This document shows, one piece after another, positions 46,701 to 58,162 of a stretch of DNA of 64,000 nucleotides. The notes under the pieces are model-generated. The model did not search any database. It saw only the letters and a list, made by a program, of their open reading frames with translations, and had not been told where the DNA came from. A program made the translations under genes and the position numbers. Numbering within the stretch: position 1 is the stretch's first letter; each line of letters opens with the position of its first letter. The stretch is from assembly GCA_032622095.1 (NCBI GenBank), contig CP136062.1, positions 131,893,282-131,957,281 on the forward strand, written 5' to 3'. The stretch comes from Siphonodentalium dalli. Lineage: Eukaryota; Mollusca; Scaphopoda; Gadilida; Siphonodentaliidae.

Positions 46701-49700
46701 ATTATTGGGCATAAACATTACCCCAGTGTGCTCATAACACATTCGCGCATTGGTGTCATTCACATTCTGCTGTCTTTCCACACGGCAACGATTCCACCAA
46801 CAATAGTCTCTGCGTGTAATTCGTTTATATAACAATCACGCTGTTTTCTGCCTATTTTTTATATATTTACTGTTATGTTTTGGTTGGAATTTTATTGCAA
46901 TAATTGGACTTTGATCGGTAAATATAGTTGTAACAGTAATGTTTACATAACAACCGTTACCGGTACGACATATGAAATCTCGTTTTTGGTTACTTATTAA
47001 TATAATGAAAATAAGTTCAAGGTTGACCCACTTTTACATGTACATGTTGACAGTTGTTTTTGACAGACGTTCATAACTTTTCTCATGTACCCATTGTGAA
47101 AAACTTGAGTCCCTTTAACCCTATGACTACTAAGAAACGGGTAAATCAATTATCTTCGTGATTACTTTGTGATCACATATCAGCTTGTTCAAAAGAATTA
47201 TGTGACGTGATATTCATGGAGCTTCCTGAAATTTTGCGAAAACCCTGTGCCAATGAATTCTTTTTTATATGCGAGTTTACCATAGTGAGCCTTGCATATA
47301 TAAGAGAATACATTGGCCTAACAATATTGACTTTGACCTAGTAAACCAGTGCATTCTCTTATATATGCAAGGCTCCCTATCGGAGACTCACATATACATG
47401 TATAAGAGATTGCTATGATGCCATGCATAATGATTCATGCATGGAAATTTACCTATGGCTATTTAATATGAATCTGTTCATCAAAAGCTTCTCTTAACTG
47501 TTTACTAGAATTGCTTCTCGGTGTCGACAGGTACTTGGCGACTATAACATGTCCTGTGATGATGTAAGTAGCTTATATCAAGTGGTGGCTATTAATATAC
47601 CGTATGTCTTCTGTTTGCTCAACTGTTTGTTATCTGGACATTTGGAATTGATCATACATATTACATATTTAATTAGGGCATGGATTTAGTAGATGGAATT
47701 TATGAGAAAAAATGTCGAACCCGGAAATAATTGCAACAGAATTTTTCTTTGCAAAAATAAGTACATAAACCCTTTATAAGCAACATACTAAAAATCAGAA
47801 AAAAGGGAAATTTGGTGAATTTTGTGAACTAAATTTGTGGAAATTCAAATTTACAAGTCGTTTCAATTTCATGTCTATATTGTAAATCTCATTTTCCTGA
47901 TTACAGAATAGAAAACCTTACCTAGATTCGTTCAGTATTTTTGCGAGTTATTTGCCTTCAAATATGGGATTTTATCTGATTTTGGGGCCTCAATTTCTCA
48001 AAATGAGCCCAATCCATATTTTATGATCAAGTATTTTAAAAACTAGAGAAAAATAATGAAGGGCTTCTTCATTGTTTTAGTAATTTCATCACTAGTTTAT
48101 ACACAAAAAATTATTAATTTATGCATCTATGATTAACAAGATATAAATATTCTGAAACAAAAGGTGTGCCCCATTGTTTGGAGTTTGCCAGATTTGCCTC
48201 TGACACAGAACTTGTGTGATGAAATGCTATATTTGAGGTCATGTTACTCAGTAAATTGATAAATCTGCTTTCATCATAACCTTTTTAGTATGTTGTTTAT
48301 AAATGGTTTATCTACTTATTCCTGCAAAGTAAAATTAAGTTGCAATTAGTTCCGGGTAAAACCATAAATGCAATGGACTACAGTACTATTCATAGACTTG
48401 ATATCAAGTACATTGTACTTCACATAGATGAAGATGTCAAGATGTGATTTTTAAATGCTGACAAAAAAATCCAAATACAGATATATTGGGAATATACTAT
48501 CAAACATTTACAATATAATAGTTTTGTATTAATCTGTTTCACCTGAGTAACTTGTGTAGTGTGTATTACTTTCTTAGTGTTAGTTTAAACAGTATTTATT
48601 TTTCCCTCTATGGACATTTCAGATAAATAATTACAATTGGTACACATTTAGAAGAAAAATGGGATTAGGCAACAAGCCATAGGCTTATTTGAAGCCCCCT
48701 CCCTTTCTTAGTTTTAGATATTTACAATGAGACCAAACAATAATTTATTAGTGTTTAGTTACAGCTATTAGCCTATTACACTTTACTGACACAAATAATT
48801 ATTAATATAATATATGCATGTATAATAAAGGAGGGCCTTTCCTTGGCCACTGAATGATGCACAGATAATAAATGATAAAAACCCACCCTAATTTTCCAAA
48901 AAATACTTATGATATTAAATCTTGGTATTTATTTTTAGTCACCTAATATGTTGCAAAGCAGTGCTCAGACACTGACAGACAGGCAGTGCACATTGTGTCT
49001 ATATAATGCATTGGACCTTACAATGGCTAGATCATGCCACGAATCTCTATTCTGGCTAACACCTGTAGAGATCATATTCCACCAGTACAAAACCTTGGAA
49101 CTTTTTGAAGTTTTGACAGGGAACCTTATAAAGTCGAAAAAATAAAACGGGGAACATATTTCTTGGTTGTTATCTGTTCCTTAATAATGTACTTCACTGT
49201 AGGTGATTGTCCCAACTCAAAATTGCATATTTTCCGCAGACTTTTGAGAGCCAATATCGCAATAAACATCGAATTAATTACCCATGATACATATCATAAT
49301 TGTAAGTGATGCAGAGCAAAATCGCTCACAAATTTACTTTAATCATGAAATTTAAAGTTGGGACCTTCACCTACAGTGAAGTACATTATTAAGGAACAGA
49401 TACTATTAATAAATTAACAAATATACTCCCCACTTTATTTTTTCGAATTTATAAGGTTCCCTGTCAAAACTTCAAAAAGTTTGAAGGTTTTGAACTGGTG
49501 GAATATGATCTCGACGGGCGTTAGCCAGGGTAGAGATTCATGGCATGATCTAAGCAATGGCATTATACGTTGTCTGCATTTTTCTGTTTACACAGCTCAT
49601 AGCTGCATAGTGATATGACACAGAGCTTCTGATAGTAGTTGACAATTTAAATATTGGTCAAATTTCGTCTGATTAAAAGACTAAGCCTCTATCTTTGATC

Positions 49701-51396
49701 AATTGAACAATTGCAATTAGAGCCCGAAGCCACCATCGCATGCCGCCGCCAGCCATATTGGCCACAAGCCGCCGCCAGCCATATTATTCTAACGTCAGCC
49801 ACATGATAAAAACTCCGCCACCTGAATTGTAAAATGGTTGAGTCGTGTGCATGGGCTTATATGTCAAGAACAACTGTAATGTGAATCGCAAAGAACTAAA
49901 CCTCATTGCCTCATATCGGCATACACGCATGGACACTGCTTGGTTGTTATATTATCAGAACACCAATGTGGAATAGACTATTCCAATGCATGCTTTCATA
50001 TTAACTGAATGGGAGCATCCATTCGGTATTGAAACTTGAAAGGGTTAAAATATAAATTGTTAATTTCGGCACGACTCAGTCTCAGACATTGCTGGCATTT
50101 GTCAATATATGCACATAACCTGTAGAATAGAATAGAAAATAGTTTGAAGTATTATATATCATTACTATCGGATTCATTCTTCAATGATGCATGCATATAT
50201 CGCAAGATGCCAGTGATGATAGCAGTCTGAAGTCGACAGAAGTCCCAATGTAACTTGTACCGATTAGGTTGGAAACTACAGAGTACATCCATGCGTTTTT
50301 TTTAGCGTTTGTGGTGAACCCATTGAATTCCAGACCACACGTATTATTTTTGGTGTTGGGCTTTTCCATAATGGCGAAAATAAACGAAGGACTTTGGGTC
50401 TATAACTGGGGATTAGGACAATTTCGGAAATGAAAATACTCTGAATAATAACGTCTCAGCCGGCTGAGCCGCCATATTTTGTCAGACACAAACGTCACGA
50501 CTGAGCCGGCTTAGCTAGCTAACCAGCCACGAAAACTATTTGTCGTGGCTTCGGGGTCTAATTGCAAACAAGAACCACTATGAAACCATCATCATGTCAT
50601 GATACATGCACTACTTACATGCCATATGTTTGGGCTTGTGAAGCGTTGAAAATATAATCTCTCCATATGATGTGTTAATGGATACAGCGTAATCGATGTA
50701 TCCTAGCTGTCACCCATCTGACCACCTTAGTAGTTTTACAGTAATGCCCTAAATAATCGACTCCTTAACCACAGCAGAATTATGGGTAATTTTTCAGGAT
50801 TTATTCAGAAATATTTCTTATTGCGATTCATCGGAAAGCTCTCAGTGAGAGCTTTCCGATGAATGGCAACAAGCCATATTTCTGACTAAATCCTGAAAAA
50901 TTACCTGTAATTCTTCTGTGGTTAAGGAATCGATTATTTAGGGCATTACAGTGATTACTGTACCTATATTCTAATTTCAATTAAATGTGCCAACTCACAA
51001 AGTAACAGATGTAACAGATTCGTCCAAACACAAAATTTAATGTATCTCTTGAGGAAATTAGTTCATTGTCATGTGTGTGGATGTTATCAACAGAATGATT
51101 GTAGTTCAGCTACCATTGGACGATTTTTCCGCCATCCATAAAAAATATTATTATCTGTTAATTCTTGATGTTCATGTTGCTTGGTAGTCACATTTGATCA
51201 TGGCTTACACCTTGTGTCAGCTTTTAGGCAATGCAGTAAATGTACAATGTTCGAAAGCAAATATGCCACCACACCATGATGTATTCCATATTTTGTCTTG
51301 AAATTTGCAAGTGACAAATATTTCCGAACATTGATATATTCAATTTTTTCATTATAGACTGGAAAATTGATACTGAAACCAAGACCAACGACATGA
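40634..51396 (+). CDS. CNEP1R1: CNEP1R1 / NEP1-R1 (TMEM188), nuclear envelope phosphatase regulatory subunit, exons 2-6
   Basis: Five exons (40634-40705, 43941-44014, 44653-44762, 47509-47563, 51358-51396) join in phase to 116 codons plus stop. Landmarks match the human protein closely: [46 protein letters not shown] and [14 protein letters not shown]1R1 is a two-span membrane protein of the ER and nuclear envelope. It binds and stabilises the phosphatase CTDNEP1 (Dullard), which dephosphorylates lipin to control phosphatidate and membrane synthesis. The family is about 125 residues, so only an N-terminal exon of roughly 8-10 codons ending in one base of an Asp codon is missing; I could not place it. 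Introns are full of MITEs but every splice site seen is intact. Confidence 0.95.
41188..42353. mobile_element. hAT-like element, perfect 8-bp TSD CTCCACAC
   Basis: It begins CAGGGTTGTCAATAGG and ends CTTTGACAACCCTG; CTCCACAC flanks both sides (41180-41187 and 42354-42361). Subterminal GGTACCGGT-type motifs are inverted. It is 1166 bp, in CNEP1R1 intron 2, with no transposase frame. Confidence 0.93.
43941..44014 (+). CDS. CNEP1R1: CNEP1R1 exon 3, first transmembrane helix
   Basis: After acceptor TTTTTTGCAG the exon completes an ATG codon and reads [18 protein letters not shown], then WDPLLSK, ending AAG/GTGAAT. The hydrophobic run followed by a Trp-rich end is the first membrane span. Confidence 0.95.
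44093..44345. mobile_element. Partial relative of the CAGGGACC hAT-like MITE
   Basis: It starts CAGGGACCAGCATAG and contains GGGAGAAGTCACTTCTCC, CAGGGAGAAGTCA and GAGAAGTCACTTCTC. The matching right terminus was not found, so it appears truncated. It lies between CNEP1R1 exons 3 and 4. Confidence 0.5.
44653..44762 (+). CDS. CNEP1R1: CNEP1R1 exon 4, second transmembrane helix
   Basis: After acceptor CTTCTATTTCAG the exon reads [17 protein letters not shown], then [19 protein letters not shown], ending two bases into an Ile codon at [17 protein letters not shown] and GIHKRVV are family hallmarks. Confidence 0.95.
45010..45310. repeat. Inverted-orientation GGGCCATAACTC-type repeat
   Basis: GAGTTATGGTCCTTGTTGAC occurs twice with TTTTGGTTTCTGG, the complement of motifs in the 17230 array. 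It lies between CNEP1R1 exons 4 and 5. Confidence 0.65.
45531..46200. repeat. Iterated TACGAGATAACTCGTA palindromic motif
   Basis: TATGAGTTATCTCGTACTAC (45531), TACGAGTTATCTCGTAC (45571), GGTACGAGATATTTCGCAGT (45914), GGTACGAGATAACTCGTAGT (46110) and TATGAGTTATATTGTAGT (46175) surround about 650 bp, in both orientations, often next to CGNNACCCAGCC. Nature unknown. Confidence 0.55.
47212..47412. mobile_element. piggyBac-like MITE, incomplete
   Basis: It runs from GGAGCTTCCTGAAATTTTG through both TTATATATGC hairpins to about TATAAGAGATTGC; the terminal CATGAAAGGG/TTAA on the right is not clear. It lies about 100 bp before CNEP1R1 exon 5. Confidence 0.65.
47509..47563 (+). CDS. CNEP1R1: CNEP1R1 exon 5
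   Basis: After acceptor TGTTTACTAG the exon completes Ile and reads [18 protein letters not shown], with donor GAT/GTAAGT. It corresponds to the conserved post-membrane segment of the human protein. The 2.7-kb intron before it carries a piggyBac-type MITE remnant at 47212-47412. Confidence 0.94.
48985..49590. repeat. Large inverted repeat (arms about 230 bp, spacer about 130 bp)
   Basis: TGACAGGGAACCTTATAAA and TCCTTAATAATGTACTTCAC on the left recur inverted at about 49385-49475, as do AGATCATATTCCACCAG and AGATCATGCCACGAATCTC. The arms are strongly similar but not identical. Located in the last CNEP1R1 intron. It may be a foldback element or a local inverted duplication. Confidence 0.75.
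49718..50560. mobile_element. hAT-like element, copy A (TAGAGCCCGAAGCC ends)
   Basis: It begins TAGAGCCCGAAGCCAC and ends GTGGCTTCGGGGTCTA, with flanks ATTGCAAT and ATTGCAAA. Near-identical over its 843 bp to 58588-59439. CCGCCGCCAGCCATATTGG blocks repeat near the left end. It lies in the last CNEP1R1 intron. Confidence 0.88.
50739..50951. mobile_element. Palindromic mariner-like MITE, copy 3
   Basis: It begins CAGTAATGCCCTAAATAATC after TA and folds back on itself; the right terminus is altered to GGGCATTACAGTGA. In the last CNEP1R1 intron. Confidence 0.82.
51358..51396 (+). CDS. CNEP1R1: CNEP1R1 exon 6 and stop codon
   Basis: After acceptor TTTTTTCATTATAG the exon reads [12 protein letters not shown] and a TGA stop. 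The human C-terminus ends [13 protein letters not shown], so the last residues differ and the tail is one residue shorter. The upstream intron (47564-51357) contains the 49718-50560 hAT-like element, a large foldback and a mariner-type MITE. Confidence 0.93.
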   Translation, partial: TGKLILKPRPTT

Positions 51397-52119
51397 CATC
51401 CACTTCATCGGCTTGTTTAGCCGACATACCTAGACGTCAAGAACTCTCTAGTCTACCTGGAACCGAATATGTGTCGGTGGAAAATCATGACCATATCATA
51501 AGGATTATGACCATATCATAAGGCACATTAGCTGGTGATATTCCAAACAGAGGCTTCATAGAAATAGATCCATTGACTGATGTGATGAGACAGGATGCAG
51601 TTGAGTTGCTTCAGTGATTCCAATTCCAAGAATTATTCAGAATAGAAATTAAATAAGCTTGTTGCATCGGAAAAGTGCATTGCTCAGTTCCCTATTTATT
51701 GGAGCAGTGGGTGATGGTTCGCATGCTCAGCATAGAATATAATGTTAAGTCAAAGATGCATTGGTCACCTTAGTAAAGAGTCTTTTGCTACAGTCGACAC
51801 GTGGTACTTGCTCATTAACTGAGGATCTAGTCAGAAGTCAATCTGAATGGATATTTCCAGTCTGCTAATCCTGATATGCATGGCCAGGATGTTTCTGTTG
51901 TGAAGCGCATTGAAGATGATAATTACATATGGCTGTATATGAAATCCATCGGTGCTTTATAATATACATGCATCATTAACAATAACTCTTTGATAGAAGA
52001 ATACTATTTGATGAGTAGTTACTTGATTCTCATATATTTACAGGAATGTTCAGCTTATAACATCAACAAAGAGCTTGGGCTGTTATTGAACTTATTTGCT
52101 GAACATCCATGCAAATAAA
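51397..52119 (+). promoter_or_regulatory. Probable CNEP1R1 3' UTR with poly(A) signal at 52114-52119
   Basis: No repeat I recognise lies between the stop codon and 52114, where AATAAA occurs. It is followed within about 15 bases by GTGTTTTTTTT and a GT-rich stretch, the usual downstream element. The resulting UTR would be about 0.7-0.75 kb. Inference from signals only. Confidence 0.4.
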
Positions 52120-52395
52120 TCTGTAGTGTTTTTTTTCTGGCTGTTGTCTGCTTAGTAGTATCTGAACATCCCTAGTAATGCAGAATGGACCATTTGAATT
52201 GTGTACTTTTAGAGACTTGATGGAAGAAAGTATTCATTAATCAAAGGGTTGTCGCAAATAACACAGTTTAGTATGCATAACATCCCTGTGCTACTCTTTG
52301 TGTTATGTCCATCCATAACTTGTGAACTTACAACAGCTATAATGTTCACAGTGGAAAGTTTTGAAGATTCACATACATGTACATGAGTCTTTTAA

Positions 52396-52494
52396 CCATT
52401 CCATGACTGCAGCTTCCTGAAATTATGTGAAAACCCTGTGCCAATGCATCATCTTGTATATGCGAGTCTCCCATAGGGAGGCGTCATGAAAGGG
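52396..52494. mobile_element. piggyBac-like MITE, 99-bp deletion derivative
   Basis: Intact TTAA sites (52392-52395 and 52495-52498) bound CCATTCCATGACTGCAGC and GGCGTCATGAAAGGG. Only one half hairpin remains, so an internal deletion occurred while the ends were kept. Confidence 0.75.
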
Positions 52495-53539
52495 TTAACT
52501 AATGGAAAGAGCATTCAAATACACTTGCCAAATTGAGTCAGAAAACTCATGATCTTTAGCTTAACTCATTGGAGTCACGATGAGCAATCATCACGGTTAT
52601 CACCCATATGTTTATTTATGTCCATCCACATTCCTTCAGTATCTTTTATAGTTTCATATGATCTTTGTGTAACTTCACGTGCTTATTCAGTGTGATATCT
52701 TTATAGGAGCTGCAAATGTTCTTGCCGTCTGCAAAATATGTGTTTGCCAGCCAACTTTTTTTTTACTGATAGCAAATAAAAGATGTCCTTCGATGTAAAT
52801 ATTACACTGTTTAACTTCAAAGGTTGAAAACAATCGGGACAAGCTATGGTTTCTATCTATGAGTATGACAAAGAATTCAAAGAAAAAATATGGCTTCCAT
52901 GCGCTTCCTTGTTCTTGAATTTCTTGTCATACCTTCCAACTGTAGTTTTGTCCAGATTTTTATCAAACTTTGTCATAAAGACTGGAGCTCCGTAATTCTT
53001 CGTTATCCACAAACACAAATCATAGCTGCCAGTCAATTTTATTTTCAGTTTGGTGCATGTGCCCATTTGACATGACCCAAAGACCAAATTTGTAAAGCGG
53101 ATGGTCTACTAACCAATAAAGTATCCCTTGAATAAATATTTTAATAAATTAAGTCCAGGATAGCAATATGCCCTTTCAACGCACTGGTAATTCATCGTAT
53201 TTTCAGATGCTTACAAGATGTAAGACAATAAAAATGTTTATTATATGATCACAGACTTTCTTCTAAATGTCATATACTAAATCATTCGGAAAAGAAGTTG
53301 ATAAATCACGATATCTACTGGATTGTGCTGTAAATAGGCAAGAAGTGTTAATAACAATTTCAGTCACGTGACGTCATGAGTTATTAATAGGAATTGTAAA
53401 TCCCTGGGTTTTTCCAATGATAAAGTATCTACGATGTTGTGCATTTGATGGATCGTTTTACATACATGTATATGCATGAGTCAGTAAGGTGTTTCAGGCC
53501 TAATGGGGCTTGATATCATTGGTAGATCATATAATAAAA

Positions 53540-53684
53540 CACTTATTGCATTGCTTCGGGGGTTGACATGAGGATTTATCAACCCTTGGAAGTTAATATT
53601 CACCTCGGCCTGCGGCTTCGATGAATATTAACTTCCTCGGGTTTATAAATCTTCATGTCAACCACGAAACAATGCAATAAGTGT
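53540..53684. mobile_element. Foldback MITE
   Basis: CACTTATTGCATTGCTTCGG and its inverse enclose two arms (including GAAGTTAATATTCA) meeting at a CGGCCTGCGGCTTCG loop. It lies 30 bp left of the 53715 MITE. Confidence 0.65.
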
Positions 53685-53714
53685 ATAATGTTAACACTGA
53701 TATTTCAACAAATA

Positions 53715-53927
53715 CAGTAATGCCCTAAGTAATCGACTCCTTAACCACAGCAGAATTATGGGTAACTATTCAGGATTTAGTTGGGAATATGGCTTGTTGC
53801 CATTCATCGGAAAGCTCTCACTGAGAGCTTTCCGATGAATGGCAACAAGCCATATTTCCGACTAAATCCTGAAAAGTTACCCATAATTCTTCTGTGGTTA
53901 AGGAGTCGATTACTTAGGGCATTACTG
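53715..53927. mobile_element. Palindromic mariner-like MITE, copy 4 (cleanest)
   Basis: TA flanks CAGTAATGCCCTAAGTAATC and its inverse. The two 105-bp arms differ at only a few sites and meet at AGCTCTCACTGAGAGCT. 213 bp. Confidence 0.9.
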
Positions 53928-54242
53928 TATCTCTGGCTATCAAGATTCAGGAATCATGGACTAATTTAGAATTATGTGTGAATCATATTTCATAACAGTT
54001 AGCATTTCATTATGTCATCCTGTGTTGTACCTTATATCTGTGTATGGTGATATACTGTGAATAGAATATTGCTATAAAATGAGAATAATATTTACTGTTG
54101 TGTGAATATGTTTTGGGTCTGGGAACTAAAGACTACTAATTACAACAGTGTGATTAATTACAAAACCCATGCTCTACCCATCAAATGATCATTCATAGAG
54201 TCAAGCATTGTGAGCAGATATTGTATTCTCGAACTCATTTAA

Positions 54243-54380
54243 CCATTTCATGACTAAATATTGGTAGGCCAATGTATTATCTTATATATGCGAGGTGCCC
54301 TGTGGGCGGCTCGCATATATAATAGAATGCATTGGCACAGGGTTTTCACAAAAATTCCAGAAGCTTCAGTCATGGAACGG
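54243..54380. mobile_element. piggyBac-like MITE, 138-bp deletion derivative
   Basis: TTAA at 54239-54242 and 54381-54384 flank CCATTTCATGAC and GTCATGGAACGG. A single hairpin with TATATATGCGAGGTGCCC and its inverse remains. Confidence 0.78.
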
Positions 54381-55402
54381 TTAAAGGAATTAGTCTCTCA
54401 AAAAAATATTTTTTTTATCGTCAAAATAATAATAATATATGTCTAACAGACCCATTTCGCCAAGAAAATTCAAAATCGAGCAGATAGTATTTATATTATT
54501 ATGATATTAAAAAAATCGCGGAAATATCCGAAGTCAGTCAATGAGTGCGATCACATGACCACAACGCGGTCACATGACAGATCATCTGCATCGACGCTTA
54601 CCGGTGACAGCGGTGGGTGGAGCTTGAAATAATTCCGCCAATCGCGTAACGAGTTGATAAATTGCGCTGGATAATTACCTAAGCCTTTACGATAAATAGC
54701 GATCACGGAATAAAACTGTTTGAATGTGCTGAATTATGAACTGGCTTTACTAGAATGTGGATTATATAACGAATAATGATGGCTAAAATGCACTTTGATG
54801 CGATAAAAGTTATTTGAAATGAGATTATTTTATGCAGAAATGCAATGAGCGAGCGGAATTTCGTGCAAAACTAATTTAACTGTTTCTGAAAGAATACAAG
54901 TTAGGCCATATACCGGTACTTCATTCTTCGTTGTATGGTACCAATTTCGGAAGCTAGTTTACACATTAGTATCACCCCGTTGTGCGCTATATGCGTACAA
55001 TTAATTACAAATGGGTGTGATTAAAAAGGTGGTAGTTATTGTACTAGTACATGTATCATGATGGCTTGAATTCGTCATAATAATGTTCCTGTCTGTTTCT
55101 TCACACGAAACATTTTGTGTGGAGAAGTGCACGACTATGAACAGCTTGCTAAAATCCTTCCAGTCAAGATCGATAAGTGAGTAAACAAAATAATTCACTC
55201 GAATACACAACAGACTGTTGAAACTACAATAATTATTAGTTAGGCTGCAGTTTGGCATAACGATATTTTTTTTAATTGAAGGCTAGCCTGGCATTGTTTT
55301 TCAGTTTGTTGTTTGTTTTATTTTACGTTTTGATGGCACATATTGACTTTCTAGAGAGGATTTTTTTGAATTGTTAGCATAGAAAAACTCCAATGATTGC
55401 CT

Positions 55403-55595
55403 CTAATAAAGAGCGTCCATGTTTTCGTCGCGGTGTAGACAATAAAGAGCGTTCTCAATTATGAGCGTGCTCTATTTCAATGTCATGGGTGATTTTGTAT
55501 GTGGTATTGTGACAATTAAATATAAAGAGCGTCCATGCTTCCGTCTCCCAAAAAGCGGTAGACAATAAAGAGCGTTCTAAATTACGCACTGTGTT
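55403..55595. repeat. Duplicated AATAAAGAGCGT block
   Basis: AATAAAGAGCGTCCATGTTT ... GTAGACAATAAAGAGCGTTC occurs at 55405-55465 and, slightly changed, at 55520-55582. Related AATAAAGAGCGTT motifs are at 32627 and 32668. Confidence 0.6.
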
Positions 55596-57131
55596 GTCTT
55601 TTTGGAGGTACTAAATAATGGATCGCTAGCCCGCCCACAACTGAACACACTACATCTACTAGCCATCTTGGAATATGTGGAGATGACAGATACTAGGGAT
55701 ATTTATATCGAAAGTAAAACAACAAACAAACACAAAACAAAGGCGCATAAATAGAGTTAACATTATTCAGCCCAGTGTTTATATAAATTTGGGCGCTTCT
55801 TATATATGTATGATCAGAGAGATAATGTTCGAATTCTTTCTATTCACTTTGTGGCATATAGAGTGCAAACAAGTTCGCGACTGACACTGATGAATAGTCA
55901 CTGAGTGATTACAAATCACCGAGTGAATACGCGAGACAACAAAACACTATTACTGCCATCTATTTACCAAAACAGACATGTGCCGGCATGTTAATTATTA
56001 ATGGCTACAAAAACAACAATCATACTAGGGGCTATTAATTACTTTATTCACATAGCTATTGTCTTCTATTCCAGATAAACGACCAAAGCGTAACGTAATC
56101 TATACACCACACGCGCACATACGACTCCGCATTTTAATATCGGCTGACTTACGATTACGTCTTTGTAGTCTGCATAATAAACTCCGGCTCCGAATCTGCG
56201 TTTTTAATTCGCTCCCCACAAGTACGTCACTCGTAGTTTAGTCACGGAAATCTCCGAATACCGGTGCTGGTATCATTTATTTATTTTACGGGTTATTTAT
56301 TATGCGATCGGAATGGGACTTGGATCATTTTAATCACAACAGGGAGGGCTTTCCGATTTCGTTTTGTAGTTTCTAGAGCGAATAAATTCTTTAAACATAA
56401 TCTGAAGATACTCTATATCTTCATGGAAGCACTTCCAACAACAAATTTTCTATGAAATTTCTTTTCAAGGCATGTTTTAATTATTATAATTATCAAAAAA
56501 ACATAAGCAAAACAATTACGGTGAGGTATGTGACACTTTTGTATTATACACATGTGTATCCCAGGGAAGGGATCGCCAATGTATTCCTGTGTTGCGTTTT
56601 TCATGCTATCTGTTGTCTGTATAAATCGATAACACAATCGTTTTATAGGCACGTCGAGACTGTGTTATTAGAATTGTTTATGATGTCTATGTAACTGTAC
56701 CAGAAAACAAAATGCCAAAGTGAAAAATAATATGCAGAATCCAAAGTGAAAAGAGCGTCTATTGCCAGCATTGACAAGTGACCCAACAGCAATTCATGCA
56801 ATATAATCCTTTAATCTCAATGTTAATCTAACTCCGGAGGTTAGCAAATGATGATCCTATCAAGCAATCATGCTATAGCGTACAATGGGAGGCCATGGAT
56901 ACATGCACAATACACAGGTAATACTTTGTGTTGGCATTGCTTGAGTATATGGTGTGAGTATAATACACAAGATTCGTACATCTCGCCATTATTGTTGCAA
57001 ATATTTCACATAAAAGTGTTTTAAAGGTTACTTTTTCAATCGAAAGTGTTGTAATGTTCTAAAAATAGCCACACTTTCTGTCCCAATTCATTTAAAATAT
57101 TTGGAGATAAAATTGTGAATGGAGATTTAGC

Positions 57132-57433
57132 TTCCTAAAATATTAATCAAAATTGACAACATTGTCCAAATTAATCACCAAGCGCTCAACTTTGATCAGA
57201 AAACACACAAAACAAGGAAGCGTATGCATCAAGCATTTCGTCACCTTATGGAGCCTTCTTCATCCAACTGTAGACATTTGTTTGAAGCTGGGTTCATTAA
57301 TCGCCTCGCGGATCCTGAGTTGTGGCAAAGAAAAACAAAACTAGTGACAAAATTTGCTTCAAAACACACCTGTAGTCACCACCTGTGCCCGCAACACAGT
57401 TTACAGAATATTTTCCTGCAGCTTGGTTTGTAG
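57132..57433 (+). other. Open frame of uncertain status, about 100 codons
   Basis: The frame after the TAG at about 57129-57131 runs to the TAG ending 57433 and includes MHQAFRHLMEPSSSNCRHLF, then EAGFINRLADPELWQRKTKL, then VTKFASKHTCSHH. The composition is protein-like and it is outside recognised repeats, so it could be a terminal exon or decayed fragment of an unrecognised gene. No clear acceptor was chosen and no family is known to me. Confidence 0.25.
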
Positions 57434-57639
57434 AATGACCAGCATAATTTATTTATATACGGTAAAATTAGACCGTGTTTCATTTCAATGAAATAAATTC
57501 CCCCCCCCCAGTTATCCTAATTTGATCACCTCTACCCTGGGCACACAACCAGTTTGGTACGGAGACTTACGAGGGCTGCCAAACTCAGAATGGGAGTTAA
57601 CCCTTTCTATACTAAATAGAATTGCCCACTCAATCATAA

Positions 57640-57865
57640 TTTGTTTACATTGGAATGGTCTATTATTATGCCCCTGACACCCATAGTCAGCCGAGTGCTT
57701 CAGCCATCCCTCCATCTGTCCATCAGAACATATCACCTTGGGTGTTAATTTCCAGATTTCGTTATCCCTGGGCATGTTGATAGCACAGGTTGTGGGAAAG
57801 GATACCCACATACTACCAGTTTCGTCTATTAATTTTTAACAGAGTTATGGCCCTTGTTTCTGGGC
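57640..57865. repeat. GAGTTATGGCCC-type repeat with TGTCCATC tail
   Basis: TATGCCCCTGACACCCATAG, TCCCTCCATCTGTCCATCAG and CAGAGTTATGGCCCTTG fit a minus-oriented copy of the same broad class. Confidence 0.55.
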
Positions 57866-58022
57866 CACTTATTATTAAACATCTCGAGAAATAACAAACT
57901 TCAAAAATCTCAGATCACTCTTGAGCTTTGATGGGTGGGTTCCTCGACTTGAATCAAATATTTGTTTACCCCCGAAGCCAAAGAAATTTAGTAGCGTCTG
58001 ATCGGATTGAGTACCTTTAATA
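57865..58022 (-). repeat. Dispersed 165-bp repeat, copy
   Basis: Complementary copy with TTGATGGGTGGGTTCCTCG, CCCCCGAAGCCAAAG and ATCGGATTGAGTACCTTTAA. Confidence 0.65.
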
Positions 58023-58162
58023 GAAGTTCCTATATTTCATATTATTCATAATTTTCAGAGGTCAATTGGTACTATTTAAATAGATTATATTTGATTGTTT
58101 TAAATATAAATAATCAATTCAGACATCTGATAAGCGTTGCAGGCCTACTCATGTCGATCTTT

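Larger units (their letters stand above)
52500..57130. other. Downstream of CNEP1R1: mainly unannotated sequence with scattered MITEs
   Basis: Between the MITEs and the 55403 repeat block I see no exon. Short plus-strand frames at 56059-56241 and 56264-56455 have no recognisable domain. Confidence 0.4.
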
